Shown here in pieces: positions 8,979 through 17,922 of a stretch of DNA of 58,048 bases; the stretch's first letter is position 1; each line of letters opens with the position of its first letter. The notes beneath the pieces are model-generated. The model saw nothing but the letters and a program-made list of their open reading frames with translations. It had not been told where the DNA came from and searched no databases. The stretch is from Actinomadura kijaniata NBRC 14229 (GTDB lineage: Bacteria; Actinomycetota; Actinomycetes; Streptosporangiales; Streptosporangiaceae), in the NCBI RefSeq assembly GCF_001552175.1, contig NZ_BCQR01000061.1, positions 1 through 58,048 on the forward strand, written 5' to 3'. Position numbers and translations under genes: made by a program.

Positions 8979-9563
8979 ATGGAGTTGCCTGCGCTCACAC
9001 CGGTCACCGGCACCGCACGCAAAGCGATGCAGGAGTCGACCCGGCGAGCCGAGAAACGCCTGCGCGCCTATCGGGAGCAGACCGCCGCCCCCCACGCTCT
9101 GAACGAACGGCTCCGGACGAACGGCACGCGGTTTCTCACCGAGCTGTTCCAACGTCTTCAGAACACGACCACTCCGCCTACCGAGGAGGCACCCGCCACC
9201 GACGACGAGGTGGCCTGGCTGCTGGTGTTGCTGGAGGTCACTCACCTGAGCGATGAGGCCCTGATCCGCATGGCCTTCGACCCGGACAGCATGCCCGCCT
9301 ACGTGCGGTTCTGGAGCGACCTTGCGCGCAGGGCCGAACCGGCCTACCGGGCCGCCCCGGCGGCGCTGCTGGGCTATGCCGCCTTCCTGAACGGCGACAC
9401 GGCGCTGGCTGATGCGGCACTGGAGCAGGCCTACCGGACCGACCGGCGCTGTGGCCTGGCCATGTTGCTGGATGACCTGATCCGCGCCGGGATGACGCCG
9501 GCCACGCTGCGCTCGGTACTGCAGCAGAGGCCCGCCAGCAACCCACCGTCCGGTCCCCGCTGA
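8979..9563 (+). CDS. DUF4192-like protein (C-terminal type only)
   Basis: 194 aa with a GAGGAGG site before ATG 8979. The C-terminal half (AALLGYAAFLNGDTALADAAL, then CGLAMLLDDLIRAGM) resembles the end of DUF4192 proteins, which are common in actinobacteria. Those proteins are usually about twice as long, so this is a short version lacking the usual N-terminal domain. Function unknown. It lies between the recombination genes and the PP-loop gene. Confidence 0.75.
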   Translation: MELPALTPVTGTARKAMQESTRRAEKRLRAYREQTAAPHALNERLRTNGTRFLTELFQRLQNTTTPPTEEAPATDDEVAWLLVLLEVTHLSDEALIRMAFDPDSMPAYVRFWSDLARRAEPAYRAAPAALLGYAAFLNGDTALADAALEQAYRTDRRCGLAMLLDDLIRAGMTPATLRSVLQQRPASNPPSGPR

Positions 9564-9603
9564 GTCTCTGTCCCCTCCCCCTCACTGACCTGCCCCGATC
9601 CGG

Positions 9604-9648
9604 GGCGACGGGCCCACGGGCGCCAGACGGCGCCGCGGGCCCGTCGCC
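9604..9648. terminator. Hairpin
   Basis: A 12-bp perfect stem (9604-9615 with 9637-9648) encloses a smaller GC-rich hairpin, between the DUF4192-like and PP-loop genes. Confidence 0.6.
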
Positions 9649-9670
9649 ATTGCCACCGATGGGAGTCGCC

Positions 9671-10555
9671 ATGACCACTGGTGCCCCGACCCTGATCCGC
9701 CCGGGTCCCTCCGCCAGGGCCCAAGAACTGAAGGCGTTCGCGTTCGGATGCGGCGTGCAGTCGGTCGCCGTGCTGGCGCTGACCGCCATGGGCGAGCTCG
9801 ACTTCGATGTGTTCTTGTTCGCCAACGTCGGCGAGGACAGTGAAAACCCCGCCACGCTGTCCTACCTGCATCAGCACGCGATGCCGTTCGCGGCCGCCCA
9901 CGGCATCGAACTGCGCGAGCTGCACCGCACCCGCCGCGACGGCAGCATCGAGACCCTGTATGACCGCCTGATGCGCGAGGGGTCGCGCTCCATCCCGATC
10001 CCGGTCCGGATGTCCAACGGCGCCCCCGGCACACGCAGCTGCACGGTCGACTTCAAGATCAAAGTCACTGGGCGGGAACTCAAACGGCGCGGCGCCAGCG
10101 CCCGCTGCCCGGCCACGCTCGGCATCGGGATCAGCGTGGATGAGATCCACCGCGCCAACAACCGGCGCAGCGAACCGTATGAGCAGATCGTCTACCCCCT
10201 GCTGGAGCTGGGGATCCGGCGCACCGACTGCGCCCGCATCATCCAGTCGGTCGGGCTGCCGGTACCGCCGCCTTCCTCGTGCTGGTTCTGCCCGCACCAC
10301 CGGCCCGAGACCTGGGCCGCGATGCGCCGCACCCAGCCCGCGCAGTTCCGACAGGCGTGCCAGCTGGAGAACACCATCAACGCCCGCCGCACCGCCATGA
10401 ACAGTGACCCGGTCTGGCTGACCCGCTTCAACGGCCCACTGGACCAGGTGATCCCGCTCACCCCGGTGCTGCCCTCCACCGACGACCGCGCTGACGACCC
10501 TGCTGGCGACCGCGACGACGACGGCCGCTGCGACAGCGGCTGGTGCTTCACCTGA
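9671..10555 (+). CDS. PAPS-reductase-like PP-loop protein
   Basis: 294 aa. I prefer ATG 9671 to the in-frame ATG 9650 because GGGAG lies 5 nt upstream. The PP-loop region is GCGVQSVAVLAL near residue 21, followed by LFANVGEDSENPATL, a typical pattern in phage and mobile-element members of the adenosine 5-phosphosulfate/PAPS reductase superfamily. Cysteines occur in RSCTVDFKI and in the C-x2-C pair of SSCWFCPHH, which resembles metal- or nucleotide-binding variants such as DndC. True sulfate assimilation is unlikely in this setting. A role in nucleic-acid modification is an inference. Confidence 0.82.
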   Translation: MTTGAPTLIRPGPSARAQELKAFAFGCGVQSVAVLALTAMGELDFDVFLFANVGEDSENPATLSYLHQHAMPFAAAHGIELRELHRTRRDGSIETLYDRLMREGSRSIPIPVRMSNGAPGTRSCTVDFKIKVTGRELKRRGASARCPATLGIGISVDEIHRANNRRSEPYEQIVYPLLELGIRRTDCARIIQSVGLPVPPPSSCWFCPHHRPETWAAMRRTQPAQFRQACQLENTINARRTAMNSDPVWLTRFNGPLDQVIPLTPVLPSTDDRADDPAGDRDDDGRCDSGWCFT

Positions 10556-10594
10556 GGCCGTTGTCCCACTCGCACCATCGAAAAGGAGCCGATC

Positions 10595-11387
10595 ATGACG
10601 ACTGCCACCCGCCGTCGGCGTTCGAGCGATCCGGCCAAGGCCGCGGCCGCCCGCGCGCGATGAGGCGCTGAGTCAACTGGCGGCCGAAGGGCTGGGGGAT
10701 CCGGCGCTGGCGGCCCGCCTCACGACGATGCTGGACACCGCCCAGGCCTCGTTCTTCGGGCTCAGCCTGCGCAACCAGGCGCTGTTGCTCCAGCAGGCCG
10801 ACCAGTACGGCATCCAGCTCACCGACGTGGCCACCCCTCGGCAGTGGCACGAACGCGGCCGCCGCGTGCGCAATGAGGAGTTCAACCGGCGGCCGCTGTG
10901 GATCTGCGTGCCGATCCGAGGCAAGGACGAGGACGGCCAGGAGCGCCTGCGGTTCCGGTCCCGGCAGCGCTACGACATCTGCCAGACCGAGCCCAGCCCG
11001 CGCCCCGCACCGTCCGACGATGCTTCTGCGACCGTGACCACCGCCCAGGACCGCGACGACCTGCCAGAAGGCCAGCTGACCGAACCGGCCGATCCGCTGC
11101 AGACGCTGGTGGAGTCGCTGCGCGGGCAGGTAGTGCAGGCCGGGTTCGCCGTGGTCGCTGGTCCGGCCGTCGAGGTGGACCTGGACCGCAAGACGCTGAC
11201 GGCTCCAGACCCGGTGACGACCGCGATGATCGGACCGCTGATCGACGCGGTGACGCAGGTCATCACCTCGCCCGACCGGGCCCGCGCGGCTGCGGCGACG
11301 GGCTCCAGCGATCGGCGCGGTGACGGCCACGTCAACGATCGGCGCCGCTCGGGCGCACCGGCGGTGGAGCGACTCACCGTTTTGTGA
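10595..11387 (+). CDS. ArdC-like ssDNA-binding antirestriction protein (frameshifted)
   Basis: An AAGGAG site precedes ATG 10595, which reads MTTATRRRRSSDPAKAAAA and then hits TGA at 10661. Shifting by one base at the CGCGCGCG run (about 10652-10659) gives an uninterrupted continuation RDEALSQLAAEGLGDPAL that joins the long frame to 11387. The core (NQALLLQQADQYG, then ATPRQWHERGRRVR and RYDICQTEPSP) matches the N-terminal ssDNA-binding domain of ArdC-like proteins, which protect incoming conjugative DNA. The metalloprotease domain of full ArdC is absent. The shift may be real decay, a base error or recoding. Confidence 0.72.
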
Positions 11388-11425
11388 CCTGACCAGCCTC
11401 ATCCCTTCCTGACGTCGGCCCCCAG

Positions 11426-11459
11426 TGCCGGTCGCCCTCCTGCGCGGGGGCGGCCGGCA
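11426..11459. terminator. Hairpin
   Basis: A 12-bp stem with one mismatch (11426-11437 with 11448-11459) follows the ArdC-like gene. Confidence 0.5.
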
Positions 11460-11497
11460 CATGTCGTTTGGGCCCTGTGGCAGACAAGGAGCCTGAT

Positions 11498-12160
11498 GTG
11501 GACACTGCGCCGGAAGCCGCAACCGCGCCGCGAGCCGAACTGGAACTCGATGGCCTGGGCAAGCTGATCGTGGACTACCGGCATGACTGGGAGAAGGGCG
11601 AGACGGCCTACCAGGTGACCGGCCCCCGGGTGCGGGGAGCTTTCACCATCACCTTGGAACAGCCGGTTGGGTCAGACGAACTCGACGTCGACACCCCTTA
11701 CGTGTATGTGCAGTACGGCATCGGCGACCGCTGGGGATGGGGCGACCAGCGCCGAGACCGGCCGGTGATCAACAGGGTGCGCCTGCTCGGCGGCGCGGTC
11801 ATCAACACCGACACCATGCGTCAGCGGCGGCTGACCCACAGGGATGTCTCGTGCCATCGTTCGGTCGGCCTCAACTGCTCGACGTCGGCGCCGACCGCCA
11901 CCAACCAGCGGTGCGCGCTGGTGGTGCACGCCCTGATCTTCCACTGGCTGAACCATCCAGAGCACTACGCGCTGCGGCTGGCCTGGGCGCGCCACCACGC
12001 CCCCCGCCAGGTGACCCAAGCCGGACAAGACATCCAGCGCGCCTGGGCGGCGATTCGCGAGCAGGAGGCCAACCTGCGGGCCGCACGGCAGCGCCAGGCC
12101 AACGCCGCCCTGCTTGCCGCCATGCCTCCGGGCAGGACGGCCGCCGTCGCGGCGGCGTGA
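11498..12160 (+). CDS. Hypothetical protein
   Basis: 220 aa from GTG 11498, which has AAGGAG 6 nt upstream. The frame extends further 5' but without a ribosome site. The protein has a beta-rich N-terminal half with VYVQYGIGDRWGWGD and a helical, Arg/Ala-rich C-terminal third. No family recognised. It lies between the ArdC-like and HAD genes in the same orientation. Confidence 0.78.
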   Translation: MDTAPEAATAPRAELELDGLGKLIVDYRHDWEKGETAYQVTGPRVRGAFTITLEQPVGSDELDVDTPYVYVQYGIGDRWGWGDQRRDRPVINRVRLLGGAVINTDTMRQRRLTHRDVSCHRSVGLNCSTSAPTATNQRCALVVHALIFHWLNHPEHYALRLAWARHHAPRQVTQAGQDIQRAWAAIREQEANLRAARQRQANAALLAAMPPGRTAAVAAA

Positions 12161-12232
12161 CCGCCTTCTTTTCCGCTCACCTCCCCCGACCGGACATCCA
12201 TGCCCCTGCGCCCGCGCAGAAAGGAACCCACC

Positions 12233-12796
12233 GTGCAGCCCATCGTGCAGTCCACCGTGGAGCCCATCGTGTTCATCGACGTCGACGGCGTGCTCAACCC
12301 CTTGGGCAAGCTCCAGGACGGCTACACCGTCCACCGCATCACCCTCGCGGAAAAGGGACGGCGCCGCCAGTACCAGGTCGCGCTCAACCCGACGCACGGC
12401 GCGGCCCTGCTGGCGCTGGCCGAGACCACCGGCGCGCAGCTGGTGTGGGGCACCACCTGGTCCCAGCACGCCAACCCCAAGATCGGGCCGCGTATCGGAC
12501 TTCCCGAGCTGCCCTGGGTCGACATCGGCCACCGCCCCCGATCCGGCCCCGACTCGCGGCTGACGGTCGGGCAGTGGAAGGCCAAGAAGCTGGCGGCCTG
12601 GGCGGCCAGGCGCCCGTTCGTGTGGTTGGAGGACGAGCCCGACGCCGCCGCCGCGCTGGCCGAGCTCGATGGAGTCGGCCCGCACCAGGTCATCACCGTC
12701 GACGCCTTGCGCGGCCTGACCGCCCAGCACCTGCAAGCCGCCCGGGACTGGCTCGACCAACTCCGCGCCGACCTGGTCCCCCCGACCACACCGTGA
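12233..12796 (+). CDS. HAD-fold phosphatase-like protein
   Basis: 187 aa from GTG 12233 with AAGGAA upstream. HAD motif I is FIDVDGVLNPLG at about residues 14-25, with the two nucleophile-type Asp residues present. WGTTWSQHAN in the middle supplies the motif II threonine region, and WLEDEPDAAAAL near residue 126 resembles motif IV. This is the actinobacterial HAD-domain type often found in phages and plasmids. A phosphatase acting on a nucleotide or nucleic-acid end is plausible but not shown. Confidence 0.88.
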   Translation: MQPIVQSTVEPIVFIDVDGVLNPLGKLQDGYTVHRITLAEKGRRRQYQVALNPTHGAALLALAETTGAQLVWGTTWSQHANPKIGPRIGLPELPWVDIGHRPRSGPDSRLTVGQWKAKKLAAWAARRPFVWLEDEPDAAAALAELDGVGPHQVITVDALRGLTAQHLQAARDWLDQLRADLVPPTTP

Positions 12797-12803
12797 TCGA
12801 CGC

Positions 12804-12837
12804 GCCCGCGCTGGCTGGCGCGCCAGCCAGCGCGGGC
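12804..12837. terminator. Perfect 34-bp palindrome
   Basis: A perfect palindrome with its centre at 12820/12821 and no unpaired loop in the DNA lies between the HAD gene and the next ribosome binding site. Confidence 0.7.
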
Positions 12838-12868
12838 CGCTGATCCCGCAGATGGAAAGGAACCGCCC

Positions 12869-13057
12869 ATGGCTCCGGCGCTACTGCTGACCTTCGCCTT
12901 GATCTTCCTTCTGATCTCGGTGGTGTCGTTCGTGCACGCCACGGTCGTGGACGACCCGCAGGACAAGGCATGGGAGCGAGCCCGGGGCCTGCTGTTTTTG
13001 ATCCTTGCGGTGGGCGCGCACATGTTTTCGACCCTGGCGCTGTACCACCCGATGTGA
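12869..13057 (+). CDS. Small two-helix membrane protein
   Basis: 62 aa with an AAAGGAA site. Residues about 3-24 and 39-57 are hydrophobic segments joined by a charged loop (DDPQDKAWERARG), so it should span the membrane twice. Function unknown. It is the only integral membrane protein in this part of the element. Confidence 0.7.
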   Translation: MAPALLLTFALIFLLISVVSFVHATVVDDPQDKAWERARGLLFLILAVGAHMFSTLALYHPM

Positions 13058-13092
13058 CCGCGTCAAGAGCACTTCCCCGCAGCGGAGAGCCC

Positions 13093-13875
13093 ATGACCAG
13101 CGTTGCCCCTCAGCACTCCCCCACCCAGCGGCGCGGCTACCGACCCGCGCCCACTCCCCGCCACCACGAACACCTCGCTCTGGTCGCCCTCACGCGCGCC
13201 CTGGCCAACGGCCACCGCGCCCATCGTGTGGACCTGCCCGGCGGCACCATCGCCGCCCGCAGCAACGGCACCGGACACCAGCGCATCACCCTGACCAACC
13301 CCGCTGGTCACCGGATCGCACTGGCCGTCCTGCACGGCGCATGCCTGGCCCAGGACGCCGTTCGGACCGTGGCCGAGGTGTTCCACCGCGCCCCCACCGA
13401 CCCCAGCAGCGGCACCCGCCCACTCTTCGCCCCGGCGTCGGTGGCCGAAGGCATGAAGATGCGCCGCAACCGCGCGCGCCGGTGGCCGCGCAAAGACGGA
13501 TCGGTGCGCGCCGCCGTGCCCGGCGCCGAGCTCATCATCCGGCCCGGCGTCCTGGACGCCAGCACCACCACCGGCGGTCTCCGGCTGACCCTCGACGGCC
13601 CCTGGCACGACCGCGCGACCGCGCAGGTCGCCGACGCCATCCTGCGCGACCTGGCACCGGAAGCCCGCCACCTGACCTACACCACCCAGCCCGCCGGCCA
13701 CTACATCAACGAGAGCGGATCGCACTGCTACGACAGCTTCTGCTGGGCGGTGTGCTCGTGCGGCTGGTACTACCCGGCCGCCGACCGGTCGGACGCCCGC
13801 TGGACCGCCAGCTGGCATCGCCAACACCCCACCGCCCACCGGGCACCGGACGAGGCCTACGAGCCCAGCCACTGA
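13093..13875 (+). CDS. Hypothetical protein with C-terminal Cys/His motif
   Basis: 260 aa from ATG 13093, preceded by GGAGAG. The middle is basic and the C-terminus carries HCYDSFCWAVCSCGW followed by W and H residues (SWHRQHPTAH), an arrangement typical of small zinc-binding modules in actinobacterial mobile-element proteins. No named family recognised. Confidence 0.75.
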   Translation: MTSVAPQHSPTQRRGYRPAPTPRHHEHLALVALTRALANGHRAHRVDLPGGTIAARSNGTGHQRITLTNPAGHRIALAVLHGACLAQDAVRTVAEVFHRAPTDPSSGTRPLFAPASVAEGMKMRRNRARRWPRKDGSVRAAVPGAELIIRPGVLDASTTTGGLRLTLDGPWHDRATAQVADAILRDLAPEARHLTYTTQPAGHYINESGSHCYDSFCWAVCSCGWYYPAADRSDARWTASWHRQHPTAHRAPDEAYEPSH

Positions 13876-14004
13876 GGTGGCCGCGCCAGCTCGACATCCC
13901 GATCCCGCCGGTCCTCCTGAGTCCCCAAGCCCGCCGCCCTGTCTGGTCACTAGCGCAGCGACCGGGCCGGGGCGACGGTGTCCATCACCAGAACGGAGGT
14001 TGCG

Positions 14005-14391
14005 ATGTTGTACCTGGTCAGTTGGGAGATCGAAGCCGAGGCATCCTCGCCGCAGGCGGCGGCCTGGCAGGCACGAGCCGCCCAGCGCCGTCCCGGAACG
14101 ACCGCCACGGTCTTCACCGTCCGCGGCGACGAGGGGGAATCGCAGGTCGACCTTTGCCAGGACACCGGGCGGGAGATGGCGGTGCTGCAGAAGATGGCAG
14201 CGCGCTTGGGGGCGGCCAGCGAGGACCTGGACGAAGCGGTGCACGACGCGCTGTTGGCCGAGGCCTCGTTCATCAACAACAGCGGCCTGGGTGAGCAGCT
14301 GCGCTGCCTGGTGGAGCAGTGGGGCATCGGCGAGACGGCCGCGCTGCTGCGCGACCAGGCGCGCCGGCGCCCCCTCCGGCGAGCCCGATGA
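14005..14391 (+). CDS. Hypothetical protein
   Basis: 128 aa. ATG 14005 follows ACGGAGG. The first 55 residues look like a small alpha/beta domain (MLYLVSWEIEAEA start, TATVFTVRGDEGE) and the rest is helical. No family recognised. Confidence 0.7.
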   Translation: MLYLVSWEIEAEASSPQAAAWQARAAQRRPGTTATVFTVRGDEGESQVDLCQDTGREMAVLQKMAARLGAASEDLDEAVHDALLAEASFINNSGLGEQLRCLVEQWGIGETAALLRDQARRRPLRRAR

Positions 14392-14560
14392 CGGGAACCC
14401 ACGAGGTCCGACGCCCGGCCCTTAAACGCCGACGTTGTGCACCAGCCCTCCAACCCCACCCCCAGATCCTTCGCTGACCTGCGCTCTTGCCGCCGCGACA
14501 CCGGAAGACGCAGTGGCGGCACGAACTGACCATCCGACGCCTGCGAGAAGGGAGCCACCA

Positions 14561-15067
14561 ATGGCAGGCGAAACCGAGATCACCCTGATCGGCAACCTGG
14601 TGGAGGAGCCGGTCCTGCGCTTCACCAACAGCGGCAAGGCCGTGTGCTCCTTGCGTCTCGCCTCGACCCCGCGGGTCTTTGACCGCCAGGCCGACACCTG
14701 GCGGGACGGCGAGACCCTGTTCCTGACCTGCACGGTCTGGCAGCAGGCCGCCGAGCACCTGTGCGAGTCCGCCCTCCCCCAAGGGGCGCGCGTGATCGTG
14801 CACGGACGCCTCAAGCAGCGCTCCTACGAGACCAAGGCCGGCGAGAAACGCACCGTCTACGAGGTCGACGTCAACGAGGTGGGCCCGTCCCTGCGCTACG
14901 CCACCGCCAAGGTCACCAAGGCCCAGCGGACCAAGGTCAACGGGTTCGAGTCCGCGGCCGACAGCGGCACCGCCCCGGCCGCCGTGCCCGGGTGGGGCAG
15001 CGACGGCGGAGCGACCGCGGACCCCTGGAACACCGCCAGCCGTTCGGACCTGCCGGTGCCGTTCTAA
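14561..15067 (+). CDS. ssb: Single-stranded DNA-binding protein
   Basis: 168 aa, close to the usual SSB length. The OB fold covers about residues 5-110, with ITLIGNLVEEPVLRFTNSGK, a CSLRLAS strand and GARVIVHGRLKQRSYE. The C-terminal tail is Gly/Ala-rich and ends LPVPF rather than the standard acidic DDIPF tip, so its partner-binding tail is atypical. AAGGGAG precedes ATG 14561. As an element-borne SSB it would coat transferred or replicating single strands and could serve the YqaJ/Sak4-like pair. Confidence 0.95.
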   Translation: MAGETEITLIGNLVEEPVLRFTNSGKAVCSLRLASTPRVFDRQADTWRDGETLFLTCTVWQQAAEHLCESALPQGARVIVHGRLKQRSYETKAGEKRTVYEVDVNEVGPSLRYATAKVTKAQRTKVNGFESAADSGTAPAAVPGWGSDGGATADPWNTASRSDLPVPF

Positions 15068-15090
15068 CCCCTTCCCCTCGCCGACCTCCG

Positions 15091-15127
15091 CGGTCCGGGC
15101 CAGATCCCACGCATCTGGCCCGGACCG
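15091..15127. terminator. Hairpin after ssb
   Basis: A 15-bp perfect stem (15091-15105 with 15113-15127) with a 7-nt loop lies just after the ssb gene. Confidence 0.7.
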
Positions 15128-15158
15128 TCTGGTTTCCATCGCCACGACAAGGAGATCC

Positions 15159-15908
15159 ATGGACACCCTCACCGACCTGGCCCAGCAGATCGCCAAGGAA
15201 CTGGGCGAGGGCTGGAGCGCCCCGGCGGTCCAGCCGAGCCAGAGCGACCACGAGCCGGCCAGGGGCGAGCTGGTCCACACCGACGGCCGCCGCCTGCAGA
15301 TCACCTACCTCGACCCCTGGATCTGCGACCGCATCCTGGTGACCGCGACCTTCGACCACTGCGGGCCCTACCTGCCCTACGACATGACCAAGGTGGTCTA
15401 CAAGGCCGCGGCCCACCGCAAGCCGTCGTCGATCGCCGCGTCCCTGCAGACCAAGCTGCTGCCGGTCTACGACGCCACCCTCAAACGCCTGCGCGAGCAC
15501 CAGAAGCAGGTCAGCCGCCGGCACCAGGAACTGCAGGACCTGTACAACAAGGCCGTCAGCATCGCGCCCATGAGGGGCGAGCCGTACCTGAACTACGGGG
15601 GCGGATCGCTGCACCTGGTGCGGGATTCGACCGCCGCCGGCACCAGCGTGGAGCTGACCACGCGAATTCCGAGCGACCGCATCAACTGGACGAAGCGGCC
15701 TCTGGACGACCGCGTCAATCTGCGACTGATCAACCTGCCAGTCCCGTTGGCGTTGCAGCTGATGGAGCAGGTGATCCAGGACCAGCTCCGGGCCGAGACC
15801 GAGGCCGAGGCCGAGAGCGTGGCGGAGGCTGAGGGCTTGGCGGAGGTCGAGGCCCCGGCCACGACCCCGCGGGCCGACACCACCTGTGCGCCCGCCGAAG
15901 CCAGCTGA
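15159..15908 (+). CDS. Hypothetical protein, paralogue of the next gene
   Basis: 249 aa with AAGGAGATCC before ATG 15159. The layout is a short helical start (LAQQIAKELGEGW), a beta region with LQITYLDPW, a helical KLLPVYDATLKRLREHQ segment and a second beta region. The following gene has the same order of elements (LAAAVAAELGAAW, LLYVRYVSYL, RLLPAYTTALARVRVHQ), so the two look like old duplicates. The C-terminus is Glu/Ala-rich with EAEAE repeats. Function unknown. Confidence 0.78.
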   Translation: MDTLTDLAQQIAKELGEGWSAPAVQPSQSDHEPARGELVHTDGRRLQITYLDPWICDRILVTATFDHCGPYLPYDMTKVVYKAAAHRKPSSIAASLQTKLLPVYDATLKRLREHQKQVSRRHQELQDLYNKAVSIAPMRGEPYLNYGGGSLHLVRDSTAAGTSVELTTRIPSDRINWTKRPLDDRVNLRLINLPVPLALQLMEQVIQDQLRAETEAEAESVAEAEGLAEVEAPATTPRADTTCAPAEAS

Positions 15909-15951
15909 TCTAGCGCTCGGCGCACCCTGCATGACCTGCAGCATGACCCAC

Positions 15952-15991
15952 GCCGCCTCGCGCCTCTGGCCGATCAGGGGCGCGAGGCGGC
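15952..15991. terminator. Hairpin
   Basis: A 13-bp perfect stem (15952-15964 with 15979-15991) lies between the two paralogous genes. Confidence 0.6.
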
Positions 15992-16010
15992 CTCCGGAGA
16001 GGACACGCTG

Positions 16011-16670
16011 ATGAAGGAGCCGATCGGGGCCGATGAGCTGCCTGCGCTGGCCGCCGCAGTGGCGGCCGAACTGGGCGCCGCCTGGCAGGTGGCGCCGCCG
16101 GTGGTGAGCCGCAACGGCAGCCAGATGACGTGCGAGCTGACGCGCGGCGATGGCCACCTGCTGTATGTCCGCTACGTCTCTTACCTGTCCACCGCCCGCG
16201 TGGAGATCGGGGGCCGCTTCCCCCGCGGCCCGCGGCCCCGGGACGTGCGGGCGCCGTCCATCACCGTGATGACCAGCCGAGGAGCCGCCGTCATCGCGCA
16301 AGAGATCGTGCGGCGGCTGCTGCCGGCCTACACCACGGCGCTAGCCCGGGTCCGGGTCCACCAGGCCCAATGCGCCCACCAGGACGCGCGGCGCGCCCAG
16401 CTGGCCGGCCAGATCAGTCTCATCCTGCCCGGCACCCGGGAAGGTCACGTCAGATTCTCCAGCCGCAGCACCACCGGTCTGCGCTGGTCCAGCGCGCACG
16501 ACCGGCTGATGAGCGCCAGCTTCACGCTGCGCGAAGAGGCCGAGCGGGTCGACCTGGTGGAGCTGCACAACCTACCGCGAGAGGTGGTCACCCAGCTGTG
16601 CTGCGTGCTGGCGGCCGCCGAGACCCGCCGGGCCCGATCGCAGCCCGGCGCGACGGCGGCCGCGTCATGA
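16011..16670 (+). CDS. Hypothetical protein, paralogue of the previous gene
   Basis: 219 aa, sharing the order of helical and beta elements with the preceding gene, notably RLLPAYTTALARVRVHQ against KLLPVYDATLKRLREHQ. GAGAGGA precedes ATG 16011. Its stop overlaps the start of the next gene (ATGA at 16667), so the two are probably translationally coupled. Function unknown. Confidence 0.75.
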   Translation: MKEPIGADELPALAAAVAAELGAAWQVAPPVVSRNGSQMTCELTRGDGHLLYVRYVSYLSTARVEIGGRFPRGPRPRDVRAPSITVMTSRGAAVIAQEIVRRLLPAYTTALARVRVHQAQCAHQDARRAQLAGQISLILPGTREGHVRFSSRSTTGLRWSSAHDRLMSASFTLREEAERVDLVELHNLPREVVTQLCCVLAAAETRRARSQPGATAAAS

Positions 16671-17344
16671 CCGCCCCGGGCGAGGCGAGGACCGACCGGC
16701 AGCGCTGGCAGGCCGCCCAGCAGCAAGCCGACCAGGAGCACCAGCAACTGCTTGGGCAGCTCGAAGCGGCGCTGGAGGCCCATCACTGGCACTGGCGGCG
16801 ATGGACGAACACCGGCGCCCATACCTGGTCCCACACCGAGGTCGACCACCAGACGAGCACGACCGACAGACGCGAGATCCAGCTGCTGCGCCGTACCGGC
16901 CCGGCCGAGCCAGGCTATCGCTGGGGGCGGCCCGGCAGTGTGCTGCAGGCCAGCAAGCGCGACCAGTTCTACGACTACGACCAGGCAGAGTTTCCCGCCA
17001 CGCTCGACGGCATCACGCAGATGCTGGCCTGGATCATCACGCCCCGCAGCGCCGACCCGCTGTGGTTTCGAGCCCGGATGCAGCAGCTGGAGCGCTGGGC
17101 CAACCGCGACAAGGTCACCCTGGCGGGCCTGACGGGGCGGCGGGTCAACCGCGGCCGCAACGCCAAGGACCAACAGTTCGAGGTCGTGGAGTTCGACGGC
17201 ATCGGCCCGGTCCGCATCACCACGTTGAGCCCGCGCCGCTGGCGGGTGTCGCTGCACCGCCGCTCAGCCATCGTCGGCACAGCACACGAAGCCCGCCAGG
17301 CGATCGAACGCCTGCACCAGCACCGAGCACCGACCCGGCGGTAG
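16667..17344 (+). CDS. Hypothetical protein
   Basis: 225 aa starting at ATG 16667 in a 4-nt overlap with the previous gene. The N-terminal 45 residues are a Gln-rich helix. The protein continues with His/Trp-rich HHWHWRRWTNTGAHTW, a mixed middle and a basic C-terminus. No family recognised. The coupling suggests it works with the 16011 product. Confidence 0.72.
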   Translation: MTAPGEARTDRQRWQAAQQQADQEHQQLLGQLEAALEAHHWHWRRWTNTGAHTWSHTEVDHQTSTTDRREIQLLRRTGPAEPGYRWGRPGSVLQASKRDQFYDYDQAEFPATLDGITQMLAWIITPRSADPLWFRARMQQLERWANRDKVTLAGLTGRRVNRGRNAKDQQFEVVEFDGIGPVRITTLSPRRWRVSLHRRSAIVGTAHEARQAIERLHQHRAPTRR

Positions 17345-17389
17345 CCGGGCCCACCCGAGCGCGCTGCCGTCGGCCCTCCCGGTTGATCT

Positions 17390-17433
17390 GGCCGCCCGCC
17401 CTCAGCCGCACCGTGCGGCCGGGGCGGGCGGCC
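17390..17433. terminator. Nested hairpin
   Basis: An 11-bp outer stem (17390-17400 with 17423-17433) encloses a second small hairpin (GCCGCA/TGCGGC), immediately before the ribosome site of the next gene. Confidence 0.55.
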
Positions 17434-17454
17434 CTGTTCGTTTAGGAGCCCTGC

Positions 17455-17922
17455 ATGGACGATCCGCACCTTCTGATCGGCCAGCGTGTCCGCGTGCACT
17501 TCAACCTGCACAACAAGCTGTGGTCGATCATCCCGCTGGCCGGTCCAGGCAAGGGCCGGGTGGCCGCCAACCTGACCGACATCACCCTGGCCGGTGGAGT
17601 GGAGTTCCGGGTGTCGCGGGCTGGGTGGGAACGCTGCCGCCGCCAGGGACGCCGCTCGGTGCACGCCTACTGCGTCGGCCTGGCCGAAGCCATCAACTCC
17701 AGCCCCGACCTGGAGCCGCTGGTGCGCGTGACCTACAACCCCGCCCGCGGTCCGGACTTCCAGCGCACCGACACCAGCGCCGCGATCACCTTGGCCGAGC
17801 GCGTGGTGTTCGCCAAGCGCTCATCTGAGGACCTGCACGGCTACGCCTGGATCGCCGCCCAGACCGTCCCCGCCGACACCACGATGCCTGCCCCCTCTTA
17901 CCGCCGAAAGGGCCTGCGATGA
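17455..17922 (+). CDS. Hypothetical protein
   Basis: 155 aa with TAGGAGCC before ATG 17455. The fold is probably beta-rich. The start LLIGQRVRVHFNLHNKLWS and the later SRAGWERCRRQGRRSVHAY suggest a small conserved domain seen in actinobacterial mobile elements, but I cannot name it. The stop overlaps the start of the next gene (ATGA at 17919). Confidence 0.75.
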   Translation: MDDPHLLIGQRVRVHFNLHNKLWSIIPLAGPGKGRVAANLTDITLAGGVEFRVSRAGWERCRRQGRRSVHAYCVGLAEAINSSPDLEPLVRVTYNPARGPDFQRTDTSAAITLAERVVFAKRSSEDLHGYAWIAAQTVPADTTMPAPSYRRKGLR

